A stretch of DNA of 64,000 nucleotides from Aquabacterium humicola (GCF_030167915.1 NZ_JARGNB010000006.1:310001-374000); one strand, 5' to 3'. Numbered from the stretch's first letter, positions 45,800 to 55,596 are shown. Notes: generated from the letters alone by a model not told the origin. Translations and numbers: made by a program.

Positions 45800-47296
45800 A
45801 TGACGACCCACACGACCCCGGCCTACGACGGCCTGGCCGCGACCTTCCAGCGCCTGCATCGGCTGCACCACCTGCAGTCGATCGCCTCCTGGGACCAGGC
45901 GGCGAACATGCCGCCGCGCGGCAGTGAAGCGCGCGGCGCGGCGCTGGCCGAGATGGCCGCGCTGATGCACCGCGTGCGCACCGACCCGCGCCTGCGCGAC
46001 GAGCTGCAGCGCGCCGAGCAGGAGCCGCTGAGCGACCTGCAGCGCGCGAACCTGCGCGAGATGCAGCGCGAGTGGCAGCACTCGAACGCGCTGCCCGAAT
46101 CGCTGGTGCAGCGCGCGCAGCTGGCCACCTCGCGCTGCGAGCACGCTTGGCGCAAGCAGCGCCCGGCCAACGACTGGGCCGGCTTCGTCGAGAACTTCCG
46201 CGAGGTGCTGGCCTGCGGCCGCGAGGAGGCCGCGCTGCTGGCCGAGCAGTCGGGCCTGTCGAAGTACGACGCGATGATCGAGCGCTACGAGCCCGGCATG
46301 CGCTGCGCGCAGCTCGACCGCATCTTCGGCGACGTGCGCCAGTGGCTGCCGGGGCTGATCCAGCGCGTCGTCGACAAGCAGTCGCGCGAGGCGGTGATCG
46401 CGCCGGACGGCCCGTTCCCGGTGCCGGCGCAGCGCGACCTGTGCGAGCGCGCGATGCGGCTGCTGGGCTTCGACTTCGACGCCGGCCGGCTCGACGTCAG
46501 CACCCATCCCTTCGCCGGCGGCGTGCCCGAGGACGTGCGCCTGACCACGCGCTTCCGCGAGGACGAATTCCTGATCAGCCTGATGGGCACGATCCACGAG
46601 ACGGGCCACGGCCGCTACGAGCAGAACCGCCCGCGCGAGCTGCTCGGGCAGCCCGTGTCGCTGGCGCGTTCGATGGCGATCCACGAGAGCCAGTCGCTGT
46701 CCTTCGAGATGCAGCTCGGCAGCCACCCCGGTTTCGCGAACCTGCTGGCGCCGCTGGTGCGCGAGGCCTTCGGCGACCAGCCGGCCTTCACGCCGGCCAA
46801 CCTGAACAAGCTGATCACGCGCGTGAAGCCGGGCTTCATCCGCGTCGATGCCGACGAAGTGACCTACCCGGCGCACATCATCCTGCGCTACGAGATCGAG
46901 CGCCCGCTGATCGAAGGCGAGATCGAGCCCGAGGACGTGCCGGCGCTGTGGGACGCGAAGATGGCCGAGCTGCTCGGCATCGACACCCGCGGCAACTTCA
47001 AGGACGGCCCGCTGCAGGACGTGCACTGGCCCGAGGCGCTGTTCGGCTACTTCCCGTGTTATTCGCTGGGCGCGATGTACGCGGCGCAGTGGTTCGCGAC
47101 GATGCGCAGGCAGATGCCCGATCTCGATCAGCGCATCGCGCGCGGCGACCTGAGCGGCGTGTTCGACTGGCTGAAGGCCAACATCTGGGAGCAGGCGAGC
47201 CGCTACACCACCGACGAGCTCGCGCAGCGCGCCACCGGCGAGGTGCTGAACCCGGCGCACTTCCGGGCGCACCTGGAGGCGCGCTACCTGGGTTGA
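45800..47296 (+). CDS. M32-family metallocarboxypeptidase (Taq type)
   Basis: 498 residues. The zinc motif HETGH (266-270) with a downstream Glu in IHESQSLSFEM is diagnostic. LQSIASWDQAANMPPRG at the N-terminus and YPAHIILRYEIER are family marks. It removes C-terminal amino acids in the cytoplasm. Its 3' end overlaps the convergent AraC gene by 13 bases. Confidence 0.96.
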   Translation: MTTHTTPAYDGLAATFQRLHRLHHLQSIASWDQAANMPPRGSEARGAALAEMAALMHRVRTDPRLRDELQRAEQEPLSDLQRANLREMQREWQHSNALPESLVQRAQLATSRCEHAWRKQRPANDWAGFVENFREVLACGREEAALLAEQSGLSKYDAMIERYEPGMRCAQLDRIFGDVRQWLPGLIQRVVDKQSREAVIAPDGPFPVPAQRDLCERAMRLLGFDFDAGRLDVSTHPFAGGVPEDVRLTTRFREDEFLISLMGTIHETGHGRYEQNRPRELLGQPVSLARSMAIHESQSLSFEMQLGSHPGFANLLAPLVREAFGDQPAFTPANLNKLITRVKPGFIRVDADEVTYPAHIILRYEIERPLIEGEIEPEDVPALWDAKMAELLGIDTRGNFKDGPLQDVHWPEALFGYFPCYSLGAMYAAQWFATMRRQMPDLDQRIARGDLSGVFDWLKANIWEQASRYTTDELAQRATGEVLNPAHFRAHLEARYLG

Positions 47297-48096
47297 GGGC
47301 GCACTAGGCCGCCGGCGGTGCCGGCGCGCCGCCATGCCGTGGGCGTGCTGCCGAAGCGCTGCCTGAAGCGCCGCGCGAAGTGCGATGCGTCCTGGAAGCC
47401 GAGGGCATGCGCGACGTCCGTGATCGGCGGGGCCCCATGGCCTTGCAGGCGTTCCGCGGCCAGGACCAGGCGCCGCTCCCAGATGGCCTGCGCCGCGGTG
47501 CCGCCGCCGCTGGCGAACGTGGCGTCCAGGTGGCGGCGGCTGACGCGCAACTGCGCGGCCAACTGCTCGGCGTCGATGGTCGCGACGTGCAGGTCGATCA
47601 GCGCAAGCGCGCGTTGACGCAGGAGCGCGGCGTGGTCGGGCGCCGGTGCCGCTGGCGAGAGGGCTTGCAGCAACGTGATCACCGCGCCGGCCGCGGCGTG
47701 CTGCGTGGCCGGTGCGAGCTCGCCTTGTTCCTGTGCCGCCGCCCACCCGGCCGCCAGGTTGCGCAGCAAGCCATCGTCCGGCGAGCCGCCGTGGACCAAG
47801 GCCGTGCGGCGGTCGATGCCGCGGTAGCGAGCCACGACGGTCTCGCGCGGCAGGGCCACCAGCAGATGCACGAAGGCTTCGTCGGCCAGCACGCTGAACG
47901 GCGTGGTCCCATCGATCAGCGTGAATTCGCCCGCGGACAGCTGCGCCCGGCGGCCGCCCTGCGCGACCTCCGAGCGGCCCTGCTGCACGAACAGCAGCTT
48001 GAAGGGCGACGGAGCGTCGGCCGGCCGTGTCCGCGCGAGTGCGAGCGCGGCGCCGCGCACGGTCCGGACGCCCGGTGAGTTCCGCAGAGGTTCCAT
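47284..48096 (-). CDS. AraC-family transcriptional regulator
   Basis: 270 residues. An N-terminal cupin-like sensing region (AQGGRRAQLSAGEFTLIDG) is followed by two helix-turn-helices at the C-terminus (AAQLRVSRRHLDATF; DVAHALGFQDASHFARRFRQRFG). The ATG at 48096 is preferred; an upstream start would run into the divergent promoter. It is divergent from the MAPEG gene 86 bases away, its likely target. Confidence 0.9.
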   Translation of the reverse strand: MEPLRNSPGVRTVRGAALALARTRPADAPSPFKLLFVQQGRSEVAQGGRRAQLSAGEFTLIDGTTPFSVLADEAFVHLLVALPRETVVARYRGIDRRTALVHGGSPDDGLLRNLAAGWAAAQEQGELAPATQHAAAGAVITLLQALSPAAPAPDHAALLRQRALALIDLHVATIDAEQLAAQLRVSRRHLDATFASGGGTAAQAIWERRLVLAAERLQGHGAPPITDVAHALGFQDASHFARRFRQRFGSTPTAWRRAGTAGGLVRPQPR

Positions 48097-48182
48097 CGCA
48101 GGCCATTGTGCGTTCCGGCGCAGACCTGCGCCCAGGCGTGCGGCAAGACACAGTGCGCTCGCATCTGTTTCGGAGACTCTTG

Positions 48183-48602
48183 ATGACCGCACCTGTCGCG
48201 CCGGACCTGCTCTGGCTCGCCGCCTCTTGCACGATGACCGCGCTGCTGTGGATTCCGTACGTCGCGAATCGCTTCAAGGAGCTCGGGCCGCCGGGTTGGC
48301 GCTGGTTCCCTGAACCCGATCCGCCGCCGCGCGCGCGCTGGGCCGAGCGGGCAATGCGCGCGCACGCCAACGCCGTCGAGAACCTGGTGGTGTTCGCGCC
48401 GCTCGCGCTGGCTGCACACGCGGTGCTGCCCGGCCAGCCGCTGCTGCTGGCAGCGAACCAGCTGTACTTCGCCGCCCGCGCGGCGCACTACCTGGTCTGC
48501 ATCCTCGGCCTGCCGATCGTGCCGCGCACCATCGCATTCCTCGCCGGCGTCGCGGCGCAGCTGGCGCTGGCAGCGGGGCTGCTGGGCGGCGTCGCCGGCT
48601 GA
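48183..48602 (+). CDS. MAPEG-family membrane protein
   Basis: 139 residues with four membrane helices. The MAPEG pattern RAMRAHANAVENLVVFAPLAL after helix 1 and YFAARAAHYLVCILG in helix 3 are clear. Eukaryotic members use glutathione; bacterial roles are mostly unknown. It is probably controlled by the divergent AraC regulator. Confidence 0.9.
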   Translation: MTAPVAPDLLWLAASCTMTALLWIPYVANRFKELGPPGWRWFPEPDPPPRARWAERAMRAHANAVENLVVFAPLALAAHAVLPGQPLLLAANQLYFAARAAHYLVCILGLPIVPRTIAFLAGVAAQLALAAGLLGGVAG

Positions 48603-48618
48603 CGCCGCAGGGCGTTCT

Positions 48619-49830
48619 TCAGGCGCCCACCGGAGTTGCCAGCGCCAGCTCCAGGTCGTCCAGCACCTCATCCAGCTTCTTCAGCGGCCGCGCCAGCGCG
48701 GTGAAGCGCGTGCCGCGCGGCTCGACGAGGTGGCGGCGCGGATCGTCCAGCGCCGCGTCGTCGAGCGCGAGGCCGTGCTGCTGCAGCATCGCGCCGAGCG
48801 AGCTGCGGCGCGAGCGCAGGTCTTCGCGCGTCTTCTGGTACGCGTGCTCGGCGAGCTGGCGGCGCTGCGAGTAGCTGAGGATGTTCGCGAGGAACATCTC
48901 GGGGTCGCGCTGGTCGGGTTCCACCAGCACGATGTCGGTGTCCGGGTGCGAGGCCTCGTAGCCCTTCAGGCCGAGCTCCAGCCGCGAGTGGATCAACGTG
49001 CGGAAGGTCTGCGACAGCACCAGCGGCAGGCCGCCCTGCACGATGTGCGGGATGCGGCTGCCGCCTTCGAACAGGCGGTGGCGCGGCGCGTGCGACGCAT
49101 CGAAGGGCACCAGCGGGTTCAGCGCCAGCAGCAGGTCCAGGCCTTCGTCGAGCAGCACGCGCGCGTGCAGCGTCTTCTTCAGCGCGCCGTCGACGTACCA
49201 GCGGCCGCCGATCGCCACCGGCGGGAACAGCCCGGGCAGCGCGGCGCTGGCGGCCACCGCGCGCGAGATCGGCACGTGGTCCCAGCCGGGCTGGCCGAAG
49301 GGCGCGGCTTCGCCGCTGTCGAGGTCGGTGGCCACCAGCACGACACGCTGCTTCAGCCGCCGGAAGTCGTTGCTGCGGCCGGCGGCCGAGAACACCTCGC
49401 GCAGCCGCGCTTCCAGCGGTGCGTGGCTGAACAGCCCCGTCGGCAGCGCGCGGCCCAGGCGTTCGATGGTCGCGATGAACGAGCGCCGGCCGAGCGCCAG
49501 CTGCCAGCCGGCCTGCGTGGTCAGCAGCGGCAGCGACAGCAGACGCGCGAGCAGTTCGCCGACGGCGGGGCGCACGAACAGCGTCGGGCTGACGACGTCG
49601 GTGGCGACGGCCGGATCGTTCTCGATGAAGGACGCGCAGAGCGCGCGCGGCCGCATGCCGTTGGCCAGGGCCGCGGCGATGAAGCTGCCGGCCGACACGC
49701 CGACGTAGCCGTCGAGGTTCGTGAAGTCGAGGCCGGGGATGGCCTCTTCCAGCGCGCACAGCGCGCCGATCTCCCAGGTGGCACCGAGCGGGCCGCCGCC
49801 GGCCAGCGCCAGGCCGATGCGGCTGCGCAT
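48619..49830 (-). CDS. Patatin-like phospholipase
   Basis: 403 residues. The oxyanion hole is GGGPLG (11-16), the nucleophile elbow GVSAGS (Ser46), and the catalytic Asp is in YVDGAL. It lacks a signal peptide and may act on internal lipids or polyester granules; the phasin gene is 138 bases upstream on the same strand. A phasin terminator lies between them, so it has its own promoter or depends on read-through. Confidence 0.9.
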   Translation of the reverse strand: MRSRIGLALAGGGPLGATWEIGALCALEEAIPGLDFTNLDGYVGVSAGSFIAAALANGMRPRALCASFIENDPAVATDVVSPTLFVRPAVGELLARLLSLPLLTTQAGWQLALGRRSFIATIERLGRALPTGLFSHAPLEARLREVFSAAGRSNDFRRLKQRVVLVATDLDSGEAAPFGQPGWDHVPISRAVAASAALPGLFPPVAIGGRWYVDGALKKTLHARVLLDEGLDLLLALNPLVPFDASHAPRHRLFEGGSRIPHIVQGGLPLVLSQTFRTLIHSRLELGLKGYEASHPDTDIVLVEPDQRDPEMFLANILSYSQRRQLAEHAYQKTREDLRSRRSSLGAMLQQHGLALDDAALDDPRRHLVEPRGTRFTALARPLKKLDEVLDDLELALATPVGA

Positions 49831-49908
49831 CGGGCCCGACCGGCCCTTGCGGGGGCGCGCGCCGGACGCCGTGGCGCGAAGCACCTCCGAGGAGCGCGCG
49901 GGACGATG

Positions 49909-49933
49909 AAAAAAGGGCGCCACGGCGGCGCCC
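49909..49933 (-). terminator. Intrinsic terminator downstream of the phasin gene
   Basis: Read on the minus strand: GGGCGCC, a five-base loop, GGCGCCC, then six T. A perfect stem-loop with T-run 35 bases after the phasin stop. One of the few classical terminators in this GC-rich window. Confidence 0.85.
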
Positions 49934-49968
49934 TTGGTCCTGCGCATCGTCTGCGAGCGAGAAATGGT

Positions 49969-50574
49969 TTACTCCGCGGCGGCCGTCGTGGCGGCGGCCG
50001 TCTTGCGGGCGGCGCGGCGCTTGGCGGCCGGCTTGGCGACGCCGTTGGCTTCGGCGGCCTTGGCGGCCTTGCGCGGGGCGCGCGGCGCCTTGGCGGCGGC
50101 CTTCGGGGCTGCCTTGGCGCGCGGCGCCTTCGGGGCCTCGACCTTGCCGCCGAGCTTGGCGACAGCGGCGGCCAGCGCTTCGACGCGCTCGGTCAGCGCG
50201 GCGACGTCCTTGGCGGTCGGCACGCCCATCTTGTTCATCGCGCGGGCGGTGCGCTCCTCGAAGATGGTCTCGAGCTTGTCCCACTGCGCGTTGGCCTTGC
50301 CGCCGACCTCGCGGGCCATCGCGCTCATGTTGCCGGCCACGTCGCCGAGCTTTTCGCTGGCCACGGCCTGTGTCTTGCGATGCAGGCTCTGGCCTTCCTT
50401 CATCAGCGTGTCGAACACCTTGGTGCCTTCGTTCTGCGCCTTGGCGAACGCGCCCAGTCCGGCGAGCCAGATCTGCTGGGCCGACGCCTTGATCGTATTG
50501 GCGAGCTGGCTGTCGAGCAGGCTGGCAGGCGACGTTGCCTTCTTGTCGGCCATCTTCTGGAGCTTCTTGACCAT
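49969..50574 (-). CDS. Phasin-family protein (PHA granule associated, PhaF-like)
   Basis: 201 residues. The phasin helix is at about 20-110 (LANTIKASAQQIWLAGLGAF, FDTLMKEGQSLH). The C-terminus is a Lys/Ala/Pro-rich tail of AKAAPKAAAKAP-type repeats, as in PhaF, which binds DNA and helps share granules between daughter cells. AAGGA precedes the ATG. It coats polyhydroxyalkanoate granules. No pha synthase lies in the window. Confidence 0.9.
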   Translation of the reverse strand: MVKKLQKMADKKATSPASLLDSQLANTIKASAQQIWLAGLGAFAKAQNEGTKVFDTLMKEGQSLHRKTQAVASEKLGDVAGNMSAMAREVGGKANAQWDKLETIFEERTARAMNKMGVPTAKDVAALTERVEALAAAVAKLGGKVEAPKAPRAKAAPKAAAKAPRAPRKAAKAAEANGVAKPAAKRRAARKTAAATTAAAE

Positions 50575-50683
50575 GGTGCGTTCCTTCGCTGCGGATGATT
50601 CGGGTGACAGGCGGGGCGGTTCGTGGACCACCTCTGTGGGACAGCAGTGTAGGCAGCGCCGTTCGAGGTGGCAGCCTAAATCG

Positions 50684-50701
50684 CTAGGGCGGGTGCCCTA
50701 G
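50684..50701. repeat. Inverted repeat between phasin and PLD genes
   Basis: CTAGGGC-GGGT-GCCCTAG, a perfect seven-base dyad about 110 bases upstream of the phasin start and 33 bases after the PLD gene's stop. It may be a terminator stem for the PLD gene or an operator for the phasin gene. Confidence 0.4.
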
Positions 50702-50734
50702 GGGAACCCCCTGGAAAAACCGCCGGCGAAACGT

Positions 50735-52345
50735 CTAGAGCAGCTCTTCCGGCACCAGCGGGCTCAGCAGCCACAGCTTGAAGCGCAGCCAGGGCGTGCT
50801 GTCGGGTTCTTCGTCGAGCACGACGTCGCCTTCTTCGTCGGTGCCCAGCCACTCCAGGCCGTTGCCGTTGGCCTTGAAGCGCACGCGGTAGGCGCTTTGC
50901 AGGCGGTCGAGGTCGATCACGCGCTGCAGCTCGCGCGCCAGCGCGGGGCTGTCGATCACCGCGCCGAGCTCGGTGTTGATGGTGGCCGAACGCGGGTCGA
51001 AGTTCATCGAGCCGATGAACGAGATGCGCTTGTCCACCACCGCCAGCTTCGCGTGCAGCCGGCCCAGGCTTTCGCCGAAGTGGAACAGCCGCTTGTTGCG
51101 CTTCACGCGCTGGTTCGACAGCTCGTACAGCTCGACGCCCATGCGCAGCATGTCCGGCCGGTAGCGGCTGTAGCCCAGGTGCACCACCGGTTCGTCGGTG
51201 GAGCCGAGCGAGTTGGTCATCACGCTGACCTTCACGCCGCGCCCGCGCAGCTCGCGGAAGAACTGCATGCCGGTGGGTCCGGGGATGAAGTAGGGCGACG
51301 AGATCACCACCTCGCTCTTGGCCTGCTTCATCGCCTCCAGCACGTTGTAGGTCACGCTGGTCTCGAGCAACTCGCCGCCCACCGAGCCGTCGAAGGGCTT
51401 GTCGGGATGGTCGGCGAAGACGTAGCCCTCGCCCCAGATCAGCCCGAGGCGGCCGTCTTCGAGGTCGTCGCCCACCGGGCCGTAGCCGAGGATGTCGTTC
51501 GGCGGCAGCGGCGGCGGCGGCGGGGTCTTCGCCGGGCCGGTGATGTCGTCGAAGTAGGCGCGCAGCGCGGCGGCGTCCATCGAGGTCTTCGCGATTGCGT
51601 CGTAGGGGTACACCGCGTCGCTGTTCCAGTAGCGGTCGAACAGCGCCGCCAGCGGCTCGATCACCTTGCCGACGACGAAGGCGTCGAGGTCGACGAAGTT
51701 GTCGGTCTCGCCGCGCAGGTAGTACTCGTTGGCGATGTTGCGCCCGCCGATCACCGCGGCGATGCCGTCGGCGACGAAGAGCTTGTTGTGCATGCGGTGG
51801 TTCACCCGGCCCCAGTCGCCGATCGACGCCAGGAAACGCGTGCTCTGGCCCGAGCCGCGCGCGCAGCAGAACGGGTTGAACAGGCGCACCTGCACGTTCT
51901 TGTGCGCCGCGAAGGCCAGGAACAGCTCGTCGTGGCCGCCGGTGTAGAAGTCGTCGACCAGCAGGCGCACGCGCACGCCGCGCTCGGCCGCGTCGCGCAG
52001 CGCGCGCAGCAGCCAGCGGCCGGTTTCGTCGCCTTCGAAGTGGTAGTACTGGACGTCCAGCGACACCTGCGCGCGGCGCGCCAGCTGCACCCGCGTGTCC
52101 AGCGAGAACGAGCCCAGCGGCATGAGCCGGAAGCCCGAATGCGCATCCGGCCCCGGCGTGGAGTTGGCGACGATCTTCGACAGCGTGGTGGCGGGCGACG
52201 CCGGGATCGCCTCGCTGGCGATCTTCGCGCGGTCGATGGCCGGCAGCGCGGTGGCGCAGCCGCCGAGCAGGAGCACCAGCAGCAGCGGCGTCAGCAGACG
52301 CAGCAGCCATGGCGGCGGATCGGGCAGGGCGGCAGACAGGCGCAT
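50735..52345 (-). CDS. Phospholipase D-family lipoprotein, ClsC-like cardiolipin synthase
   Basis: 536 residues. A lipoprotein-like signal ends LLGGCATA. Two HKD motifs are present: HNKLFVADGIAAVIGGRN and HAKLAVVDKRISFIGSMNFD. VQYYHFEGDETG and the overall length match ClsC, which makes cardiolipin from phosphatidylglycerol and phosphatidylethanolamine. No ymdB partner is adjacent. It is divergent from a metallopeptidase gene about 100 bases away. Confidence 0.88.
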   Translation of the reverse strand: MRLSAALPDPPPWLLRLLTPLLLVLLLGGCATALPAIDRAKIASEAIPASPATTLSKIVANSTPGPDAHSGFRLMPLGSFSLDTRVQLARRAQVSLDVQYYHFEGDETGRWLLRALRDAAERGVRVRLLVDDFYTGGHDELFLAFAAHKNVQVRLFNPFCCARGSGQSTRFLASIGDWGRVNHRMHNKLFVADGIAAVIGGRNIANEYYLRGETDNFVDLDAFVVGKVIEPLAALFDRYWNSDAVYPYDAIAKTSMDAAALRAYFDDITGPAKTPPPPPLPPNDILGYGPVGDDLEDGRLGLIWGEGYVFADHPDKPFDGSVGGELLETSVTYNVLEAMKQAKSEVVISSPYFIPGPTGMQFFRELRGRGVKVSVMTNSLGSTDEPVVHLGYSRYRPDMLRMGVELYELSNQRVKRNKRLFHFGESLGRLHAKLAVVDKRISFIGSMNFDPRSATINTELGAVIDSPALARELQRVIDLDRLQSAYRVRFKANGNGLEWLGTDEEGDVVLDEEPDSTPWLRFKLWLLSPLVPEELL

Positions 52346-52447
52346 GGCAGGACCGGAGAGGCGATCGAGGCGGATTCTCGCCACGAACGCAGGCTTCGTG
52401 CAGTGGCATCGACCCCGGTTCGTCGCGCGGACCGCACAATGCCTTGC

Positions 52448-53377
52448 ATGGTGCAGTCGGCAGCGCATCGGCGGCGGGTGCTCGCGGGCATCGGCGCCGT
52501 GCTGCTCGTGCCGATGTGGCCGGCCTCGGTGCGCGCCCAGCCGGTGATCGCCGAGCTGCAGGCCGGCGGCGCGCGCATCGAGCTGCAGTTCGCCGAAGGC
52601 TTCGACGCCGCGCTGCGCCAGCGCGCGACGCGCTGGGTGGAGCGGGCGCTGGTCGCCATCGTCGGCTACTTCGGCCGCTTTCCGCTGACGGAGGTCGAGC
52701 TACTGGTGCAGCCGGTGGCCGGCGCCGGCGTGCGCCACGGCACCGCCTTCGGCCATCCGGCGCCCTATGTGCGGCTGCGCGTGGGCACGGACACCACGAC
52801 CGCGCAGTTCGACGACGACTGGGTGATGGTGCACGAGTTCGTGCACCTGGCCGTGCCGCGCGTGCCGCGCCGGCAGAGCTGGCTGCAGGAAGGCCTGGCC
52901 ACCTACGTCGAGGGCATCGCCCGCGTGCGCGCCGGGCAGCTGGACGCCGCGGCGATGTGGCACGGGCTGCAGCGCGACATGCCGCAGGGCCAGCCGCAGG
53001 CCGGCGACGCGGGCCTGGACCACACGCCCACCTGGGGCCGCACCTACTGGGGCGGCGCGTTGTTCAGCCTGCTGGCCGACGTGCAGATCCGCCGCCGCAG
53101 CGGCGTGCAGCGCGGCCTGGAGCATGCGCTGCGCGGCGTGCTGGCCGCCGGCGGCAGCTACGCCGACGCCTGGGACCTGCCGCGCATCCTGGCGGTCGGC
53201 GATGCGGCGATCGGCCAGCCGACGCTGGAAGAGCTGTACGCGCTGATGAAGGACTGCCCGGCGCCGATCGACCTGGCCGGGCTGTGGGCGGATCTCGGCG
53301 TGGTGGCGCGCGGGCCCACCGTCGAGTTGCGCGACGACGCGCCGCTGGCCGCGGTGCGGCGGGCGATCGCGGGCTGA
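52448..53377 (+). CDS. Secreted gluzincin-type metallopeptidase (peptidase MA-like)
   Basis: 309 residues. A twin-Arg-like signal peptide (HRRRVLAGIGAVLLVPMWPASVRAQ region) is followed by a zinc-protease domain with HEFVH (in VMVHEFVHLAVP) and a downstream Glu in GLATYVEGIARV, the gluzincin arrangement. It probably acts in the periplasm on a peptide or wall substrate. ATG 52448 or 52439 may start translation. Confidence 0.8.
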   Translation: MVQSAAHRRRVLAGIGAVLLVPMWPASVRAQPVIAELQAGGARIELQFAEGFDAALRQRATRWVERALVAIVGYFGRFPLTEVELLVQPVAGAGVRHGTAFGHPAPYVRLRVGTDTTTAQFDDDWVMVHEFVHLAVPRVPRRQSWLQEGLATYVEGIARVRAGQLDAAAMWHGLQRDMPQGQPQAGDAGLDHTPTWGRTYWGGALFSLLADVQIRRRSGVQRGLEHALRGVLAAGGSYADAWDLPRILAVGDAAIGQPTLEELYALMKDCPAPIDLAGLWADLGVVARGPTVELRDDAPLAAVRRAIAG

Positions 53378-53589
53378 ATCGCCGCCGTGGCCCGCCAGGC
53401 GCCGCGTGGGCGCGATGGCCGCCTGACGGGGCCGGACTGGTTCGGTCGGCGCACAAAAGCGCTTGCGGCGCCGCAACACCCTCGGGTTACCGCGCAACGG
53501 ACCCCCCGCGGCATTGCCTAAGATCGGGCGCCAAGAACGTCTTGCCGCACCCCGTTCGCGGCTTCAGCCCCTGCCCCTGGAGGAGTTCC

Positions 53590-55587
53590 ATGCACTATTT
53601 CGTCACCGGCGCCACTGGTTTCATCGGCAAGCGCCTTGTCAAGGCGTTGTTGGCCCGGCGCGGCTCGACGGTGTCTTTCCTGGTCCGCGAGGGCAGCGAA
53701 GGCAAGCTTGCCGACCTGTACAAGTTCTGGGGCGTCAACAAGACGCGCGCCGTGCCGGTCACCGGCGACCTGACGGCGAAGAAGCTCGGCGTGGCCAGCG
53801 ACGACATCAAGGCGCTGAAGGGCCAGGTGGATGGCGTCTACCACCTGGCGGCGGTGTACGACCTGTCGGCCGACGAAGAAAGCCAGGTGCTGGTGAACGT
53901 CGAGGGCACGCGCAACATGTGCGAGTTCGCGAAGGCCATCGACGCCAAGCACGTACACCACGTGTCGTCGATCGCCGCCGCCGGCATGTACGAAGGCGTG
54001 TTCCGCGAGGACATGTTCGACGAGGCCGAAGGCCTGGACCACCCGTACTTCATGACCAAGCACGAGAGCGAGAAGATCGTGCGCAAGGAGTGCAAGGTGC
54101 CGTGGACGGTGTACCGCCCGGCGATGGTGGTGGGCGACTCCACCACCGGCGAGATGGACAAGATCGACGGCCCGTACTACTTCTTCAAGCTGATCCAGCG
54201 CATGCGCCAGATCCTGCCGCCGTGGATGCCGGCGGTGGGCCTGGAAGGCGGCCGCGTCAACATCGTGCCGGTGGACTTCGTCGTCGCCGCGCTCGACCAC
54301 ATCTCGCACACCGTCAAGGACCTGAAGGGCAAGTGCTACCACCTGGTCGACCCGGTGGGTTACCGCGTTGGCGACGTGCTGGACATCTTCAGCAAGGCCG
54401 CGCACGCGCCGAAGATGAACCTCTTCGTCAACGCCGCACTGCTGGGCTTCATTCCGAAGAGCGTGAAGAAGGGCCTGATGGCGCTGGCGCCGGTGCGCCG
54501 CGTGTACCACGCGGTGATGAAGGACCTCGGCCTGCCCGAGGACATGATGAACTTCGTCAACTACCCGACGAGGTTCGACTGCCGCGAGACACAGAAGGCG
54601 CTGGAGGGCTCCGGCATCGCCTGCCCGAACCTCCGGGACTACGCGTGGCGCCTGTGGGACTACTGGGAACGCCACCTCGACCCCGACCTCTTCATCGACC
54701 GCAGCTTGAAGGGCACCGTCGGCGGCAAGGTGGTGCTGGTGACCGGCGGCTCGTCCGGCATCGGCCTGGCGGCGGCGATGAAGTTCGCCGAGGCCGGCGC
54801 CATCACCATCATCTGCGCGCGCGGCGAGGACAAGCTGGCCGAGGCGGTGAAGGAGATCAAGGCCTTCGCCGGCAAGGACGCCAAGGTGTTCAGCTACTCG
54901 GTGGACATCGCCGACGAGCAGGGCTGCGCAGAATTCGTCAAGACGCTGGAAGAAGAGCACGGCGGCGTCGACTTCCTCATCAACAACGCCGGCCGCTCCA
55001 TCCGCCGCGCGATCGAGAACAGCTACGAGCGCTTCCACGACTTCCAGCGCACGATGGACCTGAACTACTTCGGCTGCCTGCGCATCACGATGGGCCTGCT
55101 GCCCGGCATGGTGAAGAAGCGCAAGGGGCACGTGGTGAACATCAGCTCCATTGGCGTGCTGACCAATGCGCCGCGCTTCTCGGCGTATGTGGCCTCGAAG
55201 GCGGCACTGGACGCGTGGACGCGCTGTGCATCGAGCGAGTTCAGCGACCAGGGCATCACCTTCACGACCATCAACATGCCGCTGGTGCGCACGCCGATGA
55301 TCGCGCCGACGAAGATCTACCAGAACGTGCCGACGCTGGCGCCGGAAGAGGCGGCGGACATGATTGCGGAGGCTTGTGTGTACAAGCCGGTGCGGATTGC
55401 GACTCGACTCGGCATCACCGGACAGGTGCTGCACGCGTTTGCGCCGAAGGTGGCGCAGATCGTGATGAACACGACGTTCCGGATGTTCCCGGATTCGGAA
55501 GCGGCGAAGGGGGAGAAGGGGGAGAAGGCGAAGTTGTCGGCGGAGGCGATGGCGCTGCAGCAGATGATGCGGGGGATCCATTTCTGA
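53590..55587 (+). CDS. Fatty acyl-CoA reductase, alcohol-forming (two-domain SDR)
   Basis: 665 residues with GGAGG before the ATG. Residues 1-370 are an extended SDR: TGATGFIG, YFMTK, and DYWERHLDPDLF at the junction. Residues 375-665 are a classical SDR: TGGSSGIG, NNAGRSIRRA and SAYVASKAALD. This order and length match the Marinobacter enzyme that reduces acyl-CoA or acyl-ACP through aldehyde to fatty alcohol for wax esters. GVLTNAPRFSAY and the end MMRGIHF are near-identical in my memory of that protein. The last 100 codons have lower GC3 than the rest, just before the accessory island. Confidence 0.88.
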   Translation: MHYFVTGATGFIGKRLVKALLARRGSTVSFLVREGSEGKLADLYKFWGVNKTRAVPVTGDLTAKKLGVASDDIKALKGQVDGVYHLAAVYDLSADEESQVLVNVEGTRNMCEFAKAIDAKHVHHVSSIAAAGMYEGVFREDMFDEAEGLDHPYFMTKHESEKIVRKECKVPWTVYRPAMVVGDSTTGEMDKIDGPYYFFKLIQRMRQILPPWMPAVGLEGGRVNIVPVDFVVAALDHISHTVKDLKGKCYHLVDPVGYRVGDVLDIFSKAAHAPKMNLFVNAALLGFIPKSVKKGLMALAPVRRVYHAVMKDLGLPEDMMNFVNYPTRFDCRETQKALEGSGIACPNLRDYAWRLWDYWERHLDPDLFIDRSLKGTVGGKVVLVTGGSSGIGLAAAMKFAEAGAITIICARGEDKLAEAVKEIKAFAGKDAKVFSYSVDIADEQGCAEFVKTLEEEHGGVDFLINNAGRSIRRAIENSYERFHDFQRTMDLNYFGCLRITMGLLPGMVKKRKGHVVNISSIGVLTNAPRFSAYVASKAALDAWTRCASSEFSDQGITFTTINMPLVRTPMIAPTKIYQNVPTLAPEEAADMIAEACVYKPVRIATRLGITGQVLHAFAPKVAQIVMNTTFRMFPDSEAAKGEKGEKAKLSAEAMALQQMMRGIHF

Positions 55588-55596
55588 CAGGTGACG

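Noticed and set aside
45644-48370. 908-codon minus-strand frame opposite the M32 peptidase
   Set aside because: Shadow of the peptidase; it only becomes coding-like where it overlaps other real genes.
53518-55581. 687-codon minus-strand frame opposite the acyl-CoA reductase
   Set aside because: His/Arg/Val-rich antisense shadow with no recognisable motif.
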